Part shown: positions 30,303 to 39,128 of the stretch, piece by piece
Position numbering within the stretch: the stretch's first letter is position 1
How the letters are laid out: the number at the start of each line of letters is the position of its first letter
Assembly: GCF_943169825.2 (NCBI RefSeq)
Contig: NZ_OW968402.1
Coordinates: 1,798,001-1,862,000, forward strand
DNA from: Varibaculum prostatecancerukia
Lineage (GTDB): Bacteria; Actinomycetota; Actinomycetes; Actinomycetales; Actinomycetaceae
DNA: 64,000 nucleotides
Direction of reading: 5' to 3'
The notes under the pieces: generated by a model
Seen by the model: only the letters and a program-made list of their open reading frames with translations
Database searches by the model: none
Told to the model about the DNA's origin: nothing
Translations under genes and position numbers: made by a program

Positions 30303-31052
30303 TCAACCAGCCAATACTTGCGCAATAATTGCTTCGGTTTGCCCGGGGCCGGAAGTTGCGCGGGTTTGCACCCCGGTGCGCACCGCCGGGTAGTCGTTTC
30401 CATCGGGGTCAAGGCGATCCCCAACAAATAGCACCTGCGCGGGTTGGAGCCCGGTTTGCTCCAGGAACTCCCCTACCCCGTAGGCTTTATCAATCCCTTT
30501 CATGGTGATATCTACCGAGGTAGAACCACCTGAAAGTACGGTCAGTTCCGGCAACAGCTTTCCCGCGCGGGAAGCAATTTCTGCCCGTTTTTCCCCGCTA
30601 GGATCCCAAGCGTCCTTTTCTGCTTTTCCTGCCTGCTGCCCGAGGGCTGAATAGGTTAACTGGGAGCCGCGATCCTCGATGATTTCCCCTACCGGATTGT
30701 CGCACCAATATCCCAGGGAACGAGCGACCTCCTCAATCACCTTTTTCGCTTTGCCAGCAAGATCGGGATCCATGTCTAGGACATATTTGGCCTGCCAATC
30801 GCCATTTTCAAATCGGTAGTAGCGGGTGCCGCAAGTGGGCATAAGATGCAAGTTTTCCGGCGAAAATACTTGTGACTGCAAGGGAATTAGTAACTGCCTT
30901 GAAAACTGATGAAGAGAACCCCCGCTGATTACTCCGGTGGGAAGAGTGCGGGTGAGGCGCGCAAATTCTCTAGCCAGTCCCGCTTGCATTGCCTGCTTTG
31001 AGGGGGTCAGAGTGCCGTCCAGGTCAAACACCATTGCCTTAATCGCGCCCAC
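30303..31052 (-). CDS. HAD-IIB hydrolase, phosphomannomutase-like
   Basis: A 249-residue HAD-superfamily phosphatase. Motif I is DLDGTLTP, motif II region SGGS, and motif IV GDRLDPDGNDYP. The cap and overall pattern resemble eukaryotic-type phosphomannomutase and sucrose-phosphate phosphatase-like HAD-IIB proteins. The substrate is probably a sugar phosphate. GTG start after AAAGGTGAGAA. The 5' half is duplicated downstream in a broken form. It is divergent from a small membrane protein gene with two LacI-type operators between. Confidence 0.87.
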   Translation of the reverse strand: MGAIKAMVFDLDGTLTPSKQAMQAGLAREFARLTRTLPTGVISGGSLHQFSRQLLIPLQSQVFSPENLHLMPTCGTRYYRFENGDWQAKYVLDMDPDLAGKAKKVIEEVARSLGYWCDNPVGEIIEDRGSQLTYSALGQQAGKAEKDAWDPSGEKRAEIASRAGKLLPELTVLSGGSTSVDITMKGIDKAYGVGEFLEQTGLQPAQVLFVGDRLDPDGNDYPAVRTGVQTRATSGPGQTEAIIAQVLAG

Positions 31053-31267
31053 TTCTCACCTTTCTATTTGCGATGACCTTAAACCAATTAGCTATTGTAA
31101 AGCCTAAAGCGGGCTGCCTCGTTTTTTACTTCCTGGGGGCAGATTAAAATGCCAGCTAGTCGCGTAATCACAGGGCAAGCTAGCCTGAAGACCGGCAAAT
31201 CCGAGAGACTGCCCCATGCACCCGAATCCGCAGTAAAATTTCAGGTTTTTCCAGCCTCTAACCGGTA

Positions 31268-31283
31268 TGTAATCGTTTTCACA
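31268..31283. promoter_or_regulatory. LacI-family-type operator, distal (module copy 1)
   Basis: TGTAATCGTTTTCACA has the central CG and flanking A/T blocks of LacI-family or CcpA-type operators. The same site occurs at the same relative place in module copy 2 (35415), although surrounding bases have diverged. Confidence 0.6.
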
Positions 31284-31383
31284 AAAGCTGTTTTAATCTG
31301 CCTTAAACCTCTTATCACCTGCATATTTAAGTATTGCACTTAATGAAATTACCCCTCGTTTCTCATTTTTCTTTGTCTAGACA

Positions 31384-31434
31384 TTGACTAGGGGCGTGAA
31401 AGCTTTCTATAGTAATCATGTAAACGTTTCCACG
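31384..31434 (+). promoter_or_regulatory. Promoter with overlapping LacI-type operator (module copy 1)
   Basis: The -35 TTGACT (31384-31389) and -10 TATAGT (31408-31413) are 18 bp apart. The operator TGTAAACGTTTCCACG (31419-31434) falls on the expected start of transcription, so binding should repress. It would drive the 76-residue membrane protein. The same arrangement is kept in copy 2. Confidence 0.75.
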
Positions 31435-31493
31435 AGGGAGAGAGTTCAACCGGAACTTTCCGAATCGGAAGAACAGAAAGAGAGAAAATAAAA

Positions 31494-31724
31494 ATGGCTA
31501 TTTTGGTTGCACCGTCAATCCCGATGAACTCTACTCGGCTAGAAGAGCCGAGCATGGTTGCTGCTGTCGCGTTTTTCGCGCTAATGTTCGCTGGCGCTGG
31601 GATTACCCTAGTCGGCATTGTGGCAGCTTCTGCGATTACTACTATTCTGGGCGGACTAATGACCGTCGTTAGCACTCTTGGAGTGACTTGGTCTCACCTA
31701 TACTTCAAGCTCAAGGGAGAATAG
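31494..31724 (+). CDS. Small two-helix membrane protein, paralogue 1
   Basis: A 76-residue protein; two hydrophobic segments at about residues 21-42 (VAAVAFFALMFAGAGITLVG) and 44-65. It shares 37 of 76 residues with the product at 35640, including the N-terminal pattern APS-PM-ST-LE-P. I recognise no family. Coding is supported by this paralogy, by a ribosome-binding region (AAAGAGAG) and by a strong promoter and terminator of its own. Regulation through the LacI-type operators suggests a link to sugar metabolism or transport. Confidence 0.8.
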   Translation: MAILVAPSIPMNSTRLEEPSMVAAVAFFALMFAGAGITLVGIVAASAITTILGGLMTVVSTLGVTWSHLYFKLKGE

Positions 31725-31950
31725 GTTACTAGCGGCAACGGATCTAGTTGCCAGCAAACACCTAATGCGCGTCGCCGCCAGCGACGCCTAAAGTCTGACC
31801 GAGCGAAGAAAAAAAGACAGATACCGGTAAATCTGGACACTGTCCACATAAATAGGGATGATCCCAAACCTATGGGTTACTACCCACAGATTACGGAATC
31901 AGCCTAGGAAAGAGTCTAAGCTTGGCAGACTCTCTCAAGACTGTTAGCAA

Positions 31951-31986
31951 GTGGGGCGGATGGATTTCCATCCGCCCCACTTTTTT
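31951..31986 (+). terminator. Intrinsic terminator of small protein 1
   Basis: GTGGGGCGGATGGA faces TCCATCCGCCCCAC and is followed by TTTTTT. A near-identical hairpin follows paralogue 2. The remaining 31725-32271 stretch holds no gene; a small hairpin, AAAGGACG-GGCA-CGTCCTTT at 32181-32200, may terminate the alcohol dehydrogenase gene. Confidence 0.9.
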
Positions 31987-32271
31987 GCGCTTATACACTT
32001 ATCTCGTCCCTTCCCGCCCCTTGAGGTCAGGCCGAGGCTCCCCAATGCCAGCGAGATTTTCGGGAGGGTATCTCTTTTGCGGCTAAGCCAGTTCCTCCCC
32101 TTAATACGTGGCTACCTCGAATACTGGGGCAGCAGCGAGAAAAAAGCCAAGGGCGCCGACTCACTAAAACCACACATACTAAAGGACGGGCACGTCCTTT
32201 CTCAAAAAGAACGCGCCCGCCCTGAAGTCACAGCTAGCAGCTGCCGAAGCGATTAACGGAAACCGTATAAC

Positions 32272-33399
32272 TTACAGCGACATATCTACCACAGCGCGGC
32301 CTTGTACCTCGCCCTTGGCTAGCAGATTGTAGGTGGCACCGGCTTCTTCCAGCGGAACCCGCTTGGTAACAATCTTCTTGTAATCGATTAGCCCCTGATC
32401 AGCCATGCGGATTACCTCCGGCAGATCCTGGCGAGTACGAGCTCCATAGGATCCCAAAATGTGTTGAGAACGACGTACCAGACGATTGATTTCTACCTGA
32501 GCGGTCTGCACCCCGGCACCTAGGCCAATCGGCACCATGCGTCCTCCGTCTTTAAGTACGTCTAGCGCGGTAGTCCAGGTTTCAGGACGCCCAAGCGCCT
32601 CGAAGGCCACATCTACCCCGCGTCCATCAGTAATCTTCAGGATTTCCGCACGCGCATCCTGGGTAACCGAATTGATAACGTCGGTCGCACCCAATTCTTT
32701 AGCACTGGCTAGTTTGTCATCGGAAATATCGATACCCACGACCTGCCGCGCCCCGAAGGCCTTGGCAATCTGGATGATGTTCGAGCCTACGCCCCCAGTG
32801 GCAACTACCGCTACGCTCTCTCCAAAGTGCAGGTCAGCGCCACGACGCACCGCGCCGAAAGCGGTCATCGCCGCACAGCCAATAATCGCAGAAGCAACCA
32901 AATCCATACTTTCGGGCACTACCGCTACCGAAGTGGAGGGCACTACCGCGTATTCCGCGAGCCCACCCATGGAGTACATGGCGATTTCGCTACCGTCCAA
33001 ATCAGCCAAGCGGGTGGTGCCGTCATAGAGCTTTCCCTGCAAGCGGTTGAGGTCGAAGAAGGGCGCACAAAGATCATCGCGTCCGGAGGAACATGCCTCA
33101 CACTGACCACAAGGCATTAGGAATGCTCCCGAAACATACTGACCTACTTTCAGGCCGGTGTGCTCGTTACCTTCTCCCAGTTCAACGATTTGCCCGGCAA
33201 CTTCATGACCGAGTACGCAAGGCTTGGGGAAATTGATTGCTCCCCCAATTACGTGCAGGTCAGAGTGGCAAAGTCCGCAAGCAGCCACTTTGATAAGTAC
33301 TTCTCCCGCCTTGGGGTGAGGGGTGCGGATCTCGTTTACTTCCAGTCCTTTATCAATATCGCGTAGAACTGCGGCTTTCATTGTCTCGGGAATTGTCAT
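32272..33399 (-). CDS. Zinc-dependent alcohol dehydrogenase (MDR family)
   Basis: A 375-residue medium-chain dehydrogenase. The catalytic-zinc motif CGLCHSDLH is near residue 38 and GHEVAG follows. The structural-zinc cysteines are in CGQCEACSSGRDDLC (about 95-109), and the Rossmann glycines are in GVGGSN. It oxidises an alcohol or reduces an aldehyde with NAD(P). The ATG is chosen because AAGGAGCAGG precedes it; an upstream in-frame start adds 21 unlikely residues. Upstream lies ACATTTTGACAA, also found before the Gfo/Idh gene. Confidence 0.93.
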   Translation of the reverse strand: MTIPETMKAAVLRDIDKGLEVNEIRTPHPKAGEVLIKVAACGLCHSDLHVIGGAINFPKPCVLGHEVAGQIVELGEGNEHTGLKVGQYVSGAFLMPCGQCEACSSGRDDLCAPFFDLNRLQGKLYDGTTRLADLDGSEIAMYSMGGLAEYAVVPSTSVAVVPESMDLVASAIIGCAAMTAFGAVRRGADLHFGESVAVVATGGVGSNIIQIAKAFGARQVVGIDISDDKLASAKELGATDVINSVTQDARAEILKITDGRGVDVAFEALGRPETWTTALDVLKDGGRMVPIGLGAGVQTAQVEINRLVRRSQHILGSYGARTRQDLPEVIRMADQGLIDYKKIVTKRVPLEEAGATYNLLAKGEVQGRAVVDMSL

Positions 33400-33726
33400 A
33401 TCCTGCTCCTTCGCTAGAGTTTCGTTTAAAAACTTTCTTGACCTTGCAGCTGCGGCGGACACTGCCGCTTCTGTCGGTTAAGTCCAGTATCAACCATATT
33501 TGAATCTTTGTCCATACATTTTGACAAAATAAAATATTTATCCGGTTACTTTCGAACTAGAGAGGATTTGCCCGGGACTAATGGCACAGACAATCATCTA
33601 TTTTGGGAAGGGCGAATACTAGCTGCATACTGTTAGCCTCTTCTTGAAATAATTGTAAGTACAATAACTTCATAGCTAGATTTGCTAGTCTAAACCCAAC
33701 ATTCAGAAATAAAAGGAGAGGCGCTG
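33400..33726. other. Divergent promoter region of ADH and TSUP genes
   Basis: No gene seen. It is A/T-rich near 33490-33560 and contains TTTGTCCATACATTTTGACA and its continuation, a TTTGTC/GACAAA inverted pair. The 12-mer ACATTTTGACAA (33516-33527) recurs at 39166-39177. Confidence 0.4.
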
Positions 33727-34479
33727 CTGGTTCTTACCCCGGGATTGATCCTCACCTTGGTTGCCTGCGCCATTATGTGCGGACTGGCAAAAACCGCGCT
33801 GCCGGGACTGGCATGCGTACCGGTGGCGATCTTAGCTGCGGTAACGCCCACCCGCCCCTCCACCGCCCTAATGCTACTGATGCTGCTAACCGGGGATTTA
33901 CTGGCAATCTGGACCTACCGCAAGGACGCTGACTGGAAAGTCCTGCGCGGTCTATTTCCGCCTGTAGCCGTAGGGGTAGCCATCGGCGCACTTTTTCTGG
34001 CAAAAGTATCTAACCAGATAATGAAAGTTTCCATCGGGATTATTATTTTGGCTCTTACTGCCCTCACCCTGGCGCTCATCTGGTACGCGCGTCGCACCGG
34101 GCGCGACCTGGGCGCTTCCATGAGCGCTTCTTTGCCTGCACGCTTGTTTTACGGCTCCCTATCCGGCTTCACTACGATGGTCGCTAATTCTGGAGGACCA
34201 GTAGTCTCCCTGTATTTCCTGGCCTCCCGTTTTGAGGTCCGCCGCTTTTTAGGTACTCAAGCCTGGTTTTTCTTTATCGTCAACCTGCTAAAGCTACCTT
34301 TTTCCGCCGGCATTGGTCTGATTGATCAGCAAATGTTGCTGATCGCGCTGTGTCTAGCTCCCCTAGTTCTGGGGGCAGCCGTGCTGGGGCGCTGGTGGAT
34401 AGGGCGTATTGACAATAAGATCTTTGATCCGATTGTCACTGCCCTAACCATCGTTTCCGCAGTGATCCTTCTGATCTAG
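33727..34479 (+). CDS. TauE/SafE (TSUP) family membrane transporter
   Basis: About 250 residues with seven to eight hydrophobic helices and the TSUP pattern GSLSGFTTMVANSGGP in the middle. TSUP proteins are anion exporters or importers, often for sulfite, sulfoacetate or related organosulfur compounds; the substrate is unknown. The start is unclear: TTG at 33745 has no RBS nearby, whereas AAAAGGAGAGG stands 5-7 nt before in-frame CTG codons at 33724/33727, so a rare CTG start is proposed. Divergent from the alcohol dehydrogenase gene. Confidence 0.85.
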   Translation: MVLTPGLILTLVACAIMCGLAKTALPGLACVPVAILAAVTPTRPSTALMLLMLLTGDLLAIWTYRKDADWKVLRGLFPPVAVGVAIGALFLAKVSNQIMKVSIGIIILALTALTLALIWYARRTGRDLGASMSASLPARLFYGSLSGFTTMVANSGGPVVSLYFLASRFEVRRFLGTQAWFFFIVNLLKLPFSAGIGLIDQQMLLIALCLAPLVLGAAVLGRWWIGRIDNKIFDPIVTALTIVSAVILLI

Positions 34480-34524
34480 CCGCGAGTACGCCGCGTAATC
34501 TGCGGGCGCGGGAAACCTGCTAAG

Positions 34525-34630
34525 CGCGGGGAAAGATTTTTCCTCCCGCCCAAGAATTCGGAAAAAGACCGCAGGCATTTTCCGAATTCTTATGCCCACC
34601 GCACCTGCTCGGATAAAACCTTTACCCGCG
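34525..34630 (-). repeat. Intergenic nested-hairpin element B, copy 4 (inverted)
   Basis: In minus orientation. The outer stem (34615-34630 with 34525-34540) has a fourth sequence version (GGGTAAAGG) and pairs with one G-U and one mismatch. The inner arms AAGAATTCGGAAAA / TTTTCCGAATTCTT are kept while the loop differs. The core GAGCAGGTGCGGTGGGCAT is conserved. No element A accompanies this copy. Confidence 0.93.
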
Positions 34631-34744
34631 TCTATTTACACTCAATACCACGCACACTTTTCCCTGCAGTTCACCGCAGTAAGAAAATAACTGAGAGCTA
34701 ATCCCATAATCGGTTCCACACGGGTTATTCAACACATGGAAAAG

Positions 34745-34771
34745 CGGGGGCGAGCTCAGCTCGCCCCCGCG
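34745..34771 (-). terminator. Intrinsic terminator, minus strand
   Basis: A perfect 13-bp stem (GCGGGGGCGAGCT and complement) with one central base, followed on the minus strand by CTTTTCC. It lies 45 bp after the end of the broken HAD gene. Confidence 0.75.
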
Positions 34772-34815
34772 TATCAGGTAACTGACCTACAGATTTTCAC
34801 CTGTAGATTTAGCAA

Positions 34816-35196
34816 TTACTTGCTGTAAATGTGCTCCATGTAGGATTCGATTTCATCCAAGGAACGAGCGACCTCCTCAATCACCTTTTTCGCTTTACCA
34901 GCAAGATCGGGATCCATGTCTAGGACATATTTAGCCTGCCAACCACCATTTTCAAACCGATAGTAGCGGGTTCCGCAGGTGGGCATAAGATGCAGGTTTT
35001 CCGGCAAAAACGCTTGCGCCTGCAAGGGAGTTAGCAACTGCCGCGAAAACTGTTGAAGTGAACCTCCACTGATTACTCCGGTGGGAAGAGCGCGAGTGAG
35101 GCGAGCAAACTCTCTAGCTACACCCGCTTGCATTGCCTGCTTCGAAGGGGTCAAAGTGCCATCCAGGTCAAATACCATTGCCTTAATCGCGCCCAC
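34816..35196 (-). pseudogene. Truncated HAD hydrolase fused to the 3' end of the sugar porter gene
   Basis: The first ~112 residues match the intact HAD hydrolase (about 93 percent identity by eye, including DLDGTLTP). The frame then passes into LDEIESYMEHIYSK, which is the C-terminus of the MFS porter with one extra Lys. The 45 bp at 34822-34866 are identical to 36166-36210. The join falls in GGAACG, shared by both parents. HAD motifs III and IV are missing, so it should not be a working phosphatase. An ATG at 35211 is an alternative start. Confidence 0.9.
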
Positions 35197-35414
35197 TTCT
35201 CGCCTTTCCATTCGCGGTGTTTTCCGGCCAACTAGTTATTGTAAAGCCTAAAGCTGAATCCGTAGCTTTCACTTCCCTCTAGGGTAGCTTCCCAAAGGTC
35301 GCAGCCAAGTTTAAAGATTGCTACCCTCCTCCCCAATCCCGGGTCATGTTCCAGGCTTTAGGTGAAGCTCAGAATTCGCCCCGTTCCCCGGATTTTCTAA
35401 CTCTACAATGGGTA

Positions 35415-35430
35415 TGTAATCGTTTTCATA
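35415..35430. promoter_or_regulatory. LacI-family-type operator, distal (module copy 2)
   Basis: TGTAATCGTTTTCATA, one base different from the site at 31268, in otherwise diverged surroundings. Conservation between paralogous regions argues for function. Confidence 0.6.
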
Positions 35431-35528
35431 AAAATAGTTTTAATGCATTATTTATTGCTTTGACCAGGGCTGTTAGCTGTAAAAGCTGCCTAAAACACCC
35501 GGCAGTTCTCATATTCTTTTCTCAGACG

Positions 35529-35579
35529 TTGACTAGGGGCTAGAAATGTCCTTATAGTAATCATGTAAACGTTTCCACG
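35529..35579 (+). promoter_or_regulatory. Promoter with overlapping LacI-type operator (module copy 2)
   Basis: TTGACT (35529-35534), 18-bp spacer, TATAGT (35553-35558), then TGTAAACGTTTCCACG (35564-35579). All three are identical to copy 1 while the spacer sequence differs. Confidence 0.75.
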
Positions 35580-35639
35580 AAGGCGAAAGTTCAACCGGAA
35601 CTTTCCGAATCGTAAGAACAGAAAGAGAGAAAAATAAAA

Positions 35640-35870
35640 ATGGCTACTTTCATTGCTCCTTCGGCTCCGATGGCTTCTACTCAGCTAGAGGATCCTAAAT
35701 TCCTTGCCGCTATCAACTTAATTGCGTTATTGATTTCAGGCGTAGTTATTACCTTGCTCGGCATTATCACTGGCTCCATGATCGCCACAGGTTTGGGCGG
35801 ATTGCTGACCGTTGGCAGCGCCATCGGTCTTCCGTGGTCGCTCCGTTACTTACAGGGCAAGGACAAGTAA
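35640..35870 (+). CDS. Small two-helix membrane protein, paralogue 2
   Basis: A 76-residue protein, same length and topology as the product at 31494 and identical at 37 positions. Shared features are the N-terminal APS-PM-ST-LE-P pattern, ITL-GI, LGGL-TV and the late WS. No family recognised. The leader before the ATG (GTTCAACCGGAACTTTCCG...) is nearly the same in both copies. It lies next to the sugar porter gene, convergent with it. Confidence 0.8.
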   Translation: MATFIAPSAPMASTQLEDPKFLAAINLIALLISGVVITLLGIITGSMIATGLGGLLTVGSAIGLPWSLRYLQGKDK

Positions 35871-36053
35871 CTTTCGGCAACAACCAGCTTTTGTTGTCAA
35901 TAAAATTCAATAGGTGTCGTCACCAGCGACGCACAAAGTCTTGCCAAGCTCAGTATTAACAGGGCGCAAAGCTAGGTAACAGCTTGCTGTTTGCAAATTG
36001 CAAGTAGCTCAGAAATTCTTCAGAGCCTGGCAGACTCTCTCTCAAGACTGTTA

Positions 36054-36084
36054 GGGGGGCGGATGGATTTCCATCCGCCCCCCC
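36054..36084 (+). terminator. Hairpin terminator of small protein 2
   Basis: GGGGGGCGGATGGA faces TCCATCCGCCCCCC, the counterpart of the hairpin at 31951, but without a T-run after it. It may be weaker. Confidence 0.65.
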
Positions 36085-36162
36085 TGCAATTGCAGGCTCC
36101 CATCCCTGCGTATTACGTATTTAGCGGCAAATTTACAGTATTAAATACAGTTTTCTAGGCTA

Positions 36163-37812
36163 CTAGCTGTAAATGTGCTCCATGTAGGATTCGATTTCAT
36201 CCAAGGAACGTCCGGAAGTTTCCGGCATGATCTTGAACAACACCACCGCAATGATCAGGTTCAACACCCCATACATCGCATAAGTGGGTCCACCGCCCAG
36301 AGCGGCAATCATCGGCGGGAAAGTCCAGGTGATGATGGCGTTCATAATCCACATGCAGAAGATGGCAGTACCATTCATAATTCCGCGCACATTTGCGGGG
36401 AACATTTCACCCAGCATTGTCCAAACTACAGTACCGTTCGAGGACTGCACCACCAGCATGAATAGTGACATCATTAGCAGCACCAAGTACCCTGCCCACA
36501 CCGGCACGCTGCCGGCTGCGTCATGAGGAGCAATCACAAACTGGAAAATTAGGGCGATTCCCAGCAACAGGATACCTACCAGGGTGACGTCCCAGATCAA
36601 AATAGTGCGCCGGCGGAACTTGGTAATCAGAATCAAGCCGATAGCCGAGCCTACTACACTCATTACGCCGTTAGCTACCTGCGCAGTAATCGCGGCAGAA
36701 GTTCCCATGCCCGCGATGCCCAGCACCTTCGGCGCGTAATACATAACCGTATTTACCCCGGTGGTCTGGTTGACAATCGCTAAGAATATACCTACGAACA
36801 TCAGTTTGCGCAGCCAGGGCGTGTTCATTACGTCGCGGAAAGTACCTTTCTTGCCGTGTTCTTGGCTTTGACGAGCCTCAATCATCTCGTGCAGTTCCTC
36901 GGTAAGATCCCCATCTTTCTTGGGGTCACGCACCCGTTTCAAGGATCCGATAGCGGCGTAAACTTCCTGCTGCAGCACATGCCAACGGGAAGATTCTGGC
37001 ATCAGGTGCATCCCAATCCACAGGGCAACGGCAGGCACTGAACAGAGCACAATCATCCAACGCCAGGCGGCACCGTTACCGGCCGAAACCGTCATATTGG
37101 AGATGAAATCATGTGCTGCCTGCACATCGTGACTACCAAGGTGCTTAGACACTATTGCGTTCAAAGCATCCCAAGAGTACTCTCCAGCCTTCACTACCCC
37201 AGCAGGATCTGATTTCACGGTAATCTTCGGTCCGCCGTGAGCAGAGTTAATAATCGCGTTCATGGAGAAGGCCAACAGCTGCCCGACTACAATCATCAAC
37301 TGGTCAACGGCCACGATAGTACCGCGGATCCGCTTAGGTGCAGTTTCTGCCAGGAATACTGGCACCGTTGCCGAGGCGCCACCTACGGCTAGCCCCAGGA
37401 TTAGGCGGAACGGATACATTACCCAAATATTGGGGGCAAAAGTATTACCGATAGCACCAATCAGGAACAAAATGGCCAGCATAATGATGTTGTGCCGGCG
37501 ACCATAACGATCGGAGAGCCGTCCTCCAAATAGCGCCCCGAAGGCAGCACCTAGGGTAAGGATACCGCCAATTGCGCCCTCTTGAGCAGGAGTAATCCCC
37601 ATGCCACCTGCACCGTGCGGCATATACATATAGGGCAAAGCACCGGAAATGACCCCGGTGTCATACCCGAATAGCAGGGAGCCCAGGGTGGCCACTGCCG
37701 CCACGGCAATAACTCCGCGATGATTTCCCGAGGACGGGGTTTCCTGCACCATTTTTTGCAGTTTTTCTTTACTCAACTCATTCAGAGGAGTTTTTTCTTT
37801 ATTTATTTCCAC
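36163..37812 (-). CDS. MFS sugar porter
   Basis: A 549-residue transporter of the sugar porter family. Signatures are GYDTGVISG in helix 1, DRYGRRHN, the mid-protein PESSRWHV and the C-terminal PETSGRSLDEIE. Twelve helices; a ~45-residue extension or insertion (about 195-245, with GGPKITVKSDPAG) lies in an external loop. Likely proton-linked import of a hexose, pentose or inositol. It follows the Gfo/Idh/MocA gene by 31 bp and should be in the same operon. Its last 45 bp are copied in the HAD fusion at 34822. Confidence 0.93.
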   Translation of the reverse strand: MEINKEKTPLNELSKEKLQKMVQETPSSGNHRGVIAVAAVATLGSLLFGYDTGVISGALPYMYMPHGAGGMGITPAQEGAIGGILTLGAAFGALFGGRLSDRYGRRHNIIMLAILFLIGAIGNTFAPNIWVMYPFRLILGLAVGGASATVPVFLAETAPKRIRGTIVAVDQLMIVVGQLLAFSMNAIINSAHGGPKITVKSDPAGVVKAGEYSWDALNAIVSKHLGSHDVQAAHDFISNMTVSAGNGAAWRWMIVLCSVPAVALWIGMHLMPESSRWHVLQQEVYAAIGSLKRVRDPKKDGDLTEELHEMIEARQSQEHGKKGTFRDVMNTPWLRKLMFVGIFLAIVNQTTGVNTVMYYAPKVLGIAGMGTSAAITAQVANGVMSVVGSAIGLILITKFRRRTILIWDVTLVGILLLGIALIFQFVIAPHDAAGSVPVWAGYLVLLMMSLFMLVVQSSNGTVVWTMLGEMFPANVRGIMNGTAIFCMWIMNAIITWTFPPMIAALGGGPTYAMYGVLNLIIAVVLFKIMPETSGRSLDEIESYMEHIYS

Positions 37813-37843
37813 TGGTTTAGCTTTCTTTTTCGAAGGGGTGAAG

Positions 37844-39043
37844 TTACTTATCGTAGGTGGTGGCGCCGCTTACCTTTGCGACTTCATGCCAACACCCATC
37901 CGCAGCTGATTCCACGGTAGCCTGATCTATTTCGGCAGCTGACCAACCATCGGCGACTGAGGGCGCAATCTGTTTACCGGTTAACACTCCCGACAGGAAC
38001 TGGTAGCACTCGACTGCTTTCATATCATCGAAGCCCATTGAGGTGCCGGCTCCCGGCTGGAAACGCGAGAAATGCGGATAGTGAGGATTGGCCATTGAAC
38101 GGACGTATCCGTGTATCACTCCATTGTCCTGTCCGATGCAGGCCTGCAGATCATTGAGGTATTCGAAGTTCCAACGCACTGAACCTTCAGTACCATAAAC
38201 TTCCACAATGTACTCGGCACGCGGTCCCACGCTCACGCGAGAGGACTCCATGGTGCCCACCACTCCGGAATCAAAACGCACCATCATGGCTACGTAGTCC
38301 TCGTTTCCGACTTCCTTCTTTTCGTCAGAAACTTCCCAACCGGTGTGACCAACACCGGCCTTAGTGGGAATAGGACGCTCTTTAATAAAGGTGTCAGTCA
38401 GGGCAGAAACCGAGCTAATCCGGTCACGCAAAATATATTGCACCAGGTCAGCTCCGTGACTCATCAGGTCACCAACAACCCCAGCACCTGCTTTTTCCCG
38501 GTCGTAACGCCAGGTGTAGGGACCGTCGGGGCTGGAGGCATAATCGGCGATTAACCAGCAACGAACATTGGTAATTCGCCCCAGCTTCCCTTCAGCAATC
38601 ATTTCCCGTGCCTGTTCAACCGCGGGAGTGTGGCGATAGTTAAAGCCAACCGCGGTGTTAATGCCCGCGTTTTGAGCGGCTTCGGCAATTTCGCGAGACT
38701 CGGTAGCACTTACGCCCATCGGTTTTTCAATCCAGAAAGGTTTGCCGGCCTCAGCTGCCGCGACTGCAATTTCACGGTGTAGAAAGTTAGGCGAACAGAT
38801 GGACACCACGTCCACTTCCGGATCTGCGAGTACCTCGCGGTAATCGGCAACTGCTTTCTCGAAACCGAGCGCCTCGGTCGCGAGCTTTTGGGTTTCTGCG
38901 ATGGGGTCACAAGCTACCACCAGACGCACCTCGGCTCCCAGCTCTGGAAATCGCTCTGCCATCGCTTTATACGAACGCGTATGCAGGCGCCCCATCCAGC
39001 CTAGAGATATCACCCCTACGCCAATTTTCTTCTTATCTGACAT
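37844..39043 (-). CDS. Gfo/Idh/MocA-family oxidoreductase
   Basis: A 399-residue NAD(P)-dependent dehydrogenase of the glucose-fructose oxidoreductase/inositol dehydrogenase family. The Rossmann motif GVISLGWMGRLH is near the N-terminus and the family's EKPMG is near residue 105. Substrates in this family are sugars, inositols and their derivatives; the adjacent porter supports import followed by oxidation of a sugar or cyclitol. ATG start with an RBS-like AAGGAG. First gene of the operon. Confidence 0.92.
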   Translation of the reverse strand: MSDKKKIGVGVISLGWMGRLHTRSYKAMAERFPELGAEVRLVVACDPIAETQKLATEALGFEKAVADYREVLADPEVDVVSICSPNFLHREIAVAAAEAGKPFWIEKPMGVSATESREIAEAAQNAGINTAVGFNYRHTPAVEQAREMIAEGKLGRITNVRCWLIADYASSPDGPYTWRYDREKAGAGVVGDLMSHGADLVQYILRDRISSVSALTDTFIKERPIPTKAGVGHTGWEVSDEKKEVGNEDYVAMMVRFDSGVVGTMESSRVSVGPRAEYIVEVYGTEGSVRWNFEYLNDLQACIGQDNGVIHGYVRSMANPHYPHFSRFQPGAGTSMGFDDMKAVECYQFLSGVLTGKQIAPSVADGWSAAEIDQATVESAADGCWHEVAKVSGATTYDK

Positions 39044-39128
39044 ATAAACTCCTTACCCAGCCACCATTGGCTATCGTTTGAGTGGCAGTAAGAGCTTCGA
39101 TTGCTCGAAATACCACGCCCTCAAATCT

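Noticed and set aside
30303-31052. HAD protein as a true phosphomannomutase
   Set aside because: Only fold-level resemblance is visible; the substrate cannot be fixed, so no gene symbol was given.
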